NCBI GenBank assembly: GCA_017415945.1
Contig: JAFQDR010000232.1
Span: 1 to 20,181 of the forward strand
Length of the DNA: 20,181 nucleotides
Direction of reading: 5' to 3'
DNA from: Oscillospiraceae bacterium
GTDB taxonomy: Bacteria; Bacillota_A; Clostridia; Oscillospirales; Oscillospiraceae
Under the pieces are notes generated by a model. The model made no database searches. It saw only the letters and a program-made list of their open reading frames with translations, and was not told the DNA's origin. Position numbers and translations under genes: made by a program. Of this stretch, positions 17,756 to 20,181 are shown one piece after another. Within the stretch, counting starts at the first letter, position 1, and each line of letters opens with the position of its first letter.

Positions 17756-18460
17756 ATGAAATATATTTTGATAATCAATGAGGATGTGCAGGAAGGGGAA
17801 AGATTAAAACAGGTTTTGACTGCTGAAAGTACAGTTGTGCTTTCGGCATACACAATACAAGATGCGCTTGACTATTTTATAAGCATCGACTTGTGTTTAG
17901 TCATTCTCGACGCAAATCTGTCTGTAGAGGACGATCACAAGCTTCTGCGAGCAATGCGAAAAGCAAAATCTATGCCGATTCTTGTGCTTTCATCCAAATG
18001 CGGTCAGGTAGGTCGTTTAGAATCACTGCAAGCAGGCGCACACGCATATATGGGCGATCCATATACGCTTGAGGAATGTTTGGCACAAGCTCATTCATTG
18101 ATGCAGATGTATTTTGACATGAACCCATCAAGTAAAAATTGCTATACATTAGCATTTGGCAAAGACTTGGTTATTGATCCCATTCGTCGAACGGTATATC
18201 TAAAAGGCAAAGAACTGAGATTTACCCGCAAGGAGTTCGATCTGCTGTTCTGCCTTGCAAGCAATCCCGGCAAGGTATTCAGTAAAGAGCAACTGTTCGA
18301 CCATGTGTGGGATGAATATGCTGCATACAATGTGGACGATGTGATAAAAACACATATCAAAACCTTACGGCAGAAGTTATCCGAGGTTGATACCAAAACA
18401 TACATAAAGAATGTTTGGGGTGTTGGCTATCAATTCAGCGAGGAAGAGAACGAGGCGTAA
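17756..18460 (+). CDS. Orphan OmpR/PhoB-family response regulator with degenerate receiver
   Basis: ATG 17756 gives the usual receiver start (MKYILIINEDVQEG); GTG 17741 is the only other in-frame option. Neither has a close ribosome-binding site: the good AAGGAGAT at 17706-17713 is too far, so translation may be weak or leader-dependent. The 234-aa protein keeps E9/D10, D52 (LVILDANLS) and S79 (VLSS). The position of the conserved lysine in the DDYxxKPF motif reads HAYMGDPY, with D101 in place of Lys. The C-terminal winged helix is intact (about 130-228; LRFTRKEFDLLFCLASNPGK, VIKTHIKTLRQKL, VWGVGYQF). No kinase gene is adjacent. Loss of the lysine suggests altered or phosphorylation-independent control. 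It lies between the SLH module and the ICE backbone, so it may regulate either. Confidence 0.88.
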   Translation: MKYILIINEDVQEGERLKQVLTAESTVVLSAYTIQDALDYFISIDLCLVILDANLSVEDDHKLLRAMRKAKSMPILVLSSKCGQVGRLESLQAGAHAYMGDPYTLEECLAQAHSLMQMYFDMNPSSKNCYTLAFGKDLVIDPIRRTVYLKGKELRFTRKEFDLLFCLASNPGKVFSKEQLFDHVWDEYAAYNVDDVIKTHIKTLRQKLSEVDTKTYIKNVWGVGYQFSEEENEA

Positions 18461-18475
18461 AAACCTCGTCCTCTT
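18444..18475 (+). other. Hairpin spanning the stop codon of the orphan response regulator
   Basis: AAGAG (18444-18448) and ACGAGG (18450-18455) pair with CCTCGT (18464-18469) and CTCTT (18471-18475) with one mismatch. The loop contains the stop codon TAA (18458-18460). There is no T-tract, so this is more likely a 3'-end-stabilising structure than a terminator by itself; a bidirectional terminator follows about 65 bp later. Confidence 0.5.
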
Positions 18476-18541
18476 CTCTAAATCTCCACGATTTCTTCCC
18501 CATGATTTCACTTTTATATTATATAATATTGTTACACAAGA

Positions 18542-18567
18542 AAAAAGCAGCCTTGCGGCTACTTTTT
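18542..18567. terminator. Bidirectional intrinsic terminator between convergent genes
   Basis: AAAAAG, a mismatch, then AGCC pairs with GGCT, a mismatch, then CTTTTT around a TTGC loop (18553-18556). A-rich on the left and T-rich on the right, it reads as a terminator on both strands. It serves the rightward response regulator and the leftward XRE gene. The XRE stop codon (18559-18561, complement) lies inside the stem. Confidence 0.85.
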
Positions 18568-18891
18568 CGGAGTGGTATCAATTAAGGCTTTCGCAGTTGC
18601 TTTGACGACTTCCAATGAACGCTCATCGCAATCTGAAAGCACTCGGAGGAGATTTTCTACTTCGGAATCTTTGGACGGCTTCTCGGGGTAGAAAATCAAA
18701 TCCGGGGCAATAGACAGTTCCCGAATGATGTTATAAAGAAGCTTGAAGCTGGGGATTTTGCCTTCGTTCTCGATTCTATATAAATAACGCTCGGTTATAT
18801 CTAATTTTTCAGCAAGTGCCTCAATGGTGATACCGTCTTTTTCTCGGGCGAATTTAATTATATCGCCGAGGGTTTCAGGAGTCTTACGCAC
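18559..18891 (-). CDS. XRE/Cro-CI-family transcriptional regulator
   Basis: This 110-aa protein starts at GTG (18891-18889) with GGAGG at 18905-18901 on the minus strand, nine bases upstream. Residues of about 8-65 are a Cro/CI-type HTH (LGDIIKFAREKDGITIEALA, LDITERYLYRIENEGKIPSF). The remainder is a short acidic helical tail (VENLLRVLSDCDERSLEVVK) likely used for dimerisation. I recognise this type from the regulation module of Tn1549-like ICEs, where it represses element genes. It is transcribed leftward, divergent from the sigma-like gene, with a roughly 500-bp intergenic region holding palindromes that share half-sites near both promoters. It probably acts as the element's repressor or switch (inference). 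Confidence 0.88.
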   Translation of the reverse strand: MRKTPETLGDIIKFAREKDGITIEALAEKLDITERYLYRIENEGKIPSFKLLYNIIRELSIAPDLIFYPEKPSKDSEVENLLRVLSDCDERSLEVVKATAKALIDTTPKK

Positions 18892-18913
18892 TGATACACA
18901 CCTCCACTATATA

Positions 18914-18942
18914 ATTATACTGCTGATAGGTCATCTTTATAA
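18914..18942 (-). promoter_or_regulatory. Promoter of the XRE regulator gene
   Basis: On the minus strand TATAAT (18919-18914) lies 22 bp upstream of the start codon, close to the GGAGG. A weak -35 (TTATAA, 18942-18937) is 17 bp further upstream. The same bases read on the plus strand give TTATAC (18915-18920), 17 bp, TATAAT (18938-18943), so the segment could be a face-to-face double promoter. Confidence 0.5.
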
Positions 18943-18973
18943 TGGCACAGCATTTCAAAAATAGTGGTCTGTC

Positions 18974-18993
18974 AGTTCCCTGTACAGTGAACT
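18974..18993. promoter_or_regulatory. 20-bp dyad, candidate operator near the XRE promoter
   Basis: AGTTCCCTGTACAGTGAACT is a 20-bp inverted repeat with one mismatched pair and core CTGTACAG. Its right part, AGTGAACT (18986-18993), recurs exactly at 19230-19237, and TGTCAGTTC (18970-18978) recurs with one change at 19237-19245 in the sigma-gene promoter. Shared half-sites suggest one DNA-binding protein, perhaps the XRE regulator. Confidence 0.5.
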
Positions 18994-19052
18994 ACCGCCA
19001 TTTATACCCGCCAAAATAAAAAAACAAAGTTTTGGCGGAGCCTCTTCGCGCA

Positions 19053-19092
19053 CCTTCCAATCCTTTGCTTTTCGAGATTGGAGGGATTTTTT
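19053..19092 (+). terminator. Strong orphan intrinsic terminator
   Basis: CCTTCCAATC (19053-19062) pairs with GATTGGAGGG (19076-19085), ten pairs including one G-U, followed by ATTTTTT (19086-19092). It points rightward, yet no rightward gene lies between it and the divergent XRE gene. It therefore ends a non-coding transcript or insulates the sigma gene from upstream transcription. Confidence 0.8.
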
Positions 19093-19156
19093 ATGCGCTG
19101 GACATTCTCTTGCAAGCCTGTGCCGGTCAAGAGCAGCGATTATGATTCTAAAGCAT

Positions 19157-19198
19157 AGGTTGTTTTTTATCGGAATTGACACCCCAAAATAACAACCT
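19157..19198. repeat. Inverted repeat AGGTTGTT/AACAACCT
   Basis: AGGTTGTT (19157-19164) and AACAACCT (19191-19198) are perfect inverted copies. After one mismatch the pairing continues for four more bases (TTTT/AAAA). The loop holds a consensus-like TTGACA (19176-19181) with no matching -10 downstream. The function is unknown; it could be an operator arm or a recombination-protein site. Confidence 0.45.
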
Positions 19199-19231
19199 TC
19201 ATCCACCTTCGGGAATATATTGGTCAGAAAG

Positions 19232-19256
19232 TGAACTGACAGTTCAGTGTTATAAT
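19232..19256 (+). promoter_or_regulatory. Extended -10 promoter with overlapping palindromic operator (sigma-like gene)
   Basis: TGTTATAAT (19248-19256) is a perfect extended -10. The position of a -35 box is instead occupied by TGAACTGACAGTTCA (19232-19246), a perfect 15-bp palindrome about a central A. A protein bound there would touch RNA polymerase directly, so this is a good candidate for repression or activation. The same half-sites appear at 18970-18993. Confidence 0.65.
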
Positions 19257-19257
19257 G

Positions 19258-19317
19258 ACAAACACGCATCAACCCTATGGCACATTGTGCCTTGTGGGCG
19301 GTGCGTGTTTGTTTTTG
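19258..19317 (+). terminator. Attenuator-like leader hairpin upstream of the sigma-like gene
   Basis: ACAAACACGCA (19258-19268) and TGCGTGTTTGT (19302-19312) are perfect 11-bp inverted copies, followed by TTTTG. A nested GGCACA-T-TGTGCC dyad lies in the loop (19279-19291). The likely transcription start near 19263 means at least 6-7 pairs form in RNA. It lies about 100 bp before the start codon, so it could terminate most transcripts and be relieved by an unknown signal. Confidence 0.6.
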
Positions 19318-19411
19318 TAATATCACAGCAAATTTCTATACCGCACTGCCGCTCTCCACCAGCTCATTTCGATTTGGACAAGCCACCCAACGAAATGAAC
19401 TGGAGGAATAT

Positions 19412-19912
19412 ATGTATAACAAGAAAAGCGATTATGCAATCAACAAAAGAAATCCAGATGCCATCGTTTATACCGATGCAGATAAAAATGAGATAAAGCT
19501 GACCCGCGATGACTTTGAAAGCGAGGAAGAATTTCTCCGCTGGAAAGCATGGTCGGATGCTGAGTATAAGCAAGCCGAGAGAAGCGGACGCGGCTACTAC
19601 GATCACACCGTTGCTCTTATCGACGATGCTGATACATACGGCGAGACCCTTGAAGATGAGCTGATCGCCCTTGCGGACAAGCTGGAGCATGACGAGAAGT
19701 GTGCTGCCATAGTCGCGCAGATCCGCGAAGTGCTGACCGAGACACAATTCCGGCGCTTGTGGTTACACGCTGTATGCCGCAAGACAGAAAAAGAAATCGC
19801 AACAATGGAAAACGCGGCACAGCAAAACATCTCACTCTCAATTCGCAGCGCAAAAAAGAAAATCGAAAAGATTTTTGACTTCGACAAAAAAACACCGTGT
19901 AAAAAGTCTTGA
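19412..19912 (+). CDS. Sigma-70-family-like regulatory protein of the ICE regulation module
   Basis: ATG 19412 has GGAGG (19402-19406) five bases upstream. The frame is open further up to ATG 19277, but that start has no ribosome-binding site and lies inside the leader hairpin. The 166-aa protein has an N-terminal block I recognise from ICE-borne sigma-like factors (NKRNPDAIVYTDADKNEIKL, TRDDFESEEEFLRWKAWSD). A variable acidic middle follows. A C-terminal region-4-type HTH (about 105-155) reads LTETQFRRLWLHAVCRKTEK then AQQNISLSIRSAKKKIEKIF. A canonical region 2 is not obvious, so it may act as an atypical sigma or as a region-4-only activator. In related elements such genes lie near xis/int and control excision or transfer (recollection). 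It probably works with the divergent XRE protein. Confidence 0.82.
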   Translation: MYNKKSDYAINKRNPDAIVYTDADKNEIKLTRDDFESEEEFLRWKAWSDAEYKQAERSGRGYYDHTVALIDDADTYGETLEDELIALADKLEHDEKCAAIVAQIREVLTETQFRRLWLHAVCRKTEKEIATMENAAQQNISLSIRSAKKKIEKIFDFDKKTPCKKS

Positions 19913-20181
19913 TTTTCTGTGCTTAGTGAAGGACGCAATTCCACGATCCTCTCATTGATCATTCACAACTGAATATACGGTAATTCAAGCACAAAACCCG
20001 TGATACAGCGACCTGAGCGCGCCGCCATGACGGGAGCCTTTGAATGGCTCTCAGAGCGATCTACGTTAGCTCTAAATCCGATTTGGTAAACCGGACGCCA
20101 TGACACCACGGGGGATAATGAAACTTGCTCACGCTCTCCCACGGACTTGAGGGGAAGCCCTGCGGCATACGCCAGCCCATT
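19913..20181. other. Non-coding structured region running off the window
   Basis: I find no convincing gene here. The stretch holds GGGAGCC/GGCTCTC (20032-20038 with 20046-20052), AGAGC/GCTCT (20053-20057 with 20069-20073) and TCCG-TTT/AAA-CGGA (20077-20084 with 20088-20095), three adjacent hairpins. They are bracketed by the 9-bp direct repeat CGCCATGAC (20023-20031 and 20096-20104). This could be the start of a structured RNA, a long leader for a gene beyond the window, or a cis site such as oriT or a recombination site. It does not match a riboswitch consensus I know. Confidence 0.4.

Larger units (their letters stand above)
18950..19092 (+). ncRNA. Candidate small structured RNA ending at an orphan terminator
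   Basis: A plus-strand TATAAT at 18938-18943 (weak -35 at 18915-18920) would start an RNA near 18950. Downstream are the dyad at 18974-18993, a perfect 9-bp stem CCGCCAAAA/TTTTGGCGG (19008-19016 with 19030-19038) and a classical intrinsic terminator at 19053-19092. No rightward gene lies between promoter and terminator. The RNA would be about 140 nt. This is a prediction from signals only; a short leftward coding remnant is an alternative use of the same DNA. Confidence 0.35.

Noticed and set aside
19176..19181. TTGACA as the -35 of a promoter
   Set aside because: No -10-like hexamer lies 15-19 bp downstream, and it sits in the loop of an inverted repeat.
18955..19326. 123-codon minus-strand frame in the XRE/sigma intergenic region
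   Set aside because: Not called as a gene because it overlaps the strong terminator, palindromes and promoter of the sigma gene and lacks a ribosome-binding site. Its last part is reported separately as a possible remnant.

Overview
The window reads as part of a mobile genetic element, most likely an integrative and conjugative element (ICE) of a gut-type Clostridia (Firmicutes). Three things support this. Intrinsic terminators and strong GGAGG ribosome-binding sites are used throughout. A giant surface protein carries three C-terminal S-layer homology (SLH) repeats. The two ends look like ICE backbone: the C-terminal tail of a relaxase at the left edge, and an XRE-type regulator plus a small sigma-70-like factor at the right. 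By layout this resembles Tn1549-like elements, in which cargo sits between the mobilisation gene and the regulation/integration module. That comparison is from memory and was not searched.

Layout. 1-471: end of the relaxase. 472-725: a non-coding ladder of six consecutive inverted repeats. 726-5537: one tightly coupled operon from a near-consensus sigma-A promoter (TTGAAA-17 bp-TATAAT). It encodes a 65-aa excisionase-like HTH protein, an OmpR-type response regulator, a type I membrane protein with about 30 copies of an ETEPEP stalk repeat, and a histidine kinase with an extracellular domain and several membrane helices. Every junction is an ATGA start/stop overlap. 5538-6885: a second promoter, a terminator-like hairpin and a 404-aa regulator with an excisionase-like HTH at the N-terminus and a LuxR-type HTH at the C-terminus. 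7127-17637: a 104-aa cysteine-rich protein of unknown function and a secreted 3,376-aa SLH-anchored multidomain protein, then a terminator. 17756-18460: an orphan OmpR-type response regulator whose receiver lacks the conserved lysine. 18542-20181: ICE backbone with a bidirectional terminator, a leftward XRE regulator, a structured intergenic region with a possible small RNA and shared palindromes, the sigma-like factor with an attenuator-like leader, and a structured non-coding stretch running off the window.

Working model (inference). The cargo is a self-contained surface-sensing and surface-display module. The membrane kinase and its co-translated ETEPEP-stalk protein sense an envelope or extracellular cue and signal to the response regulator. 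That regulator, alone or through the dual-HTH LuxR-type regulator, controls the giant SLH protein, which would display adhesive or ligand-binding domains on the cell wall. The kinase/regulator/stalk-protein trio inside a mobile element, with related HTH modules at the start and end of the regulatory block, is the part most likely to be an undescribed system.
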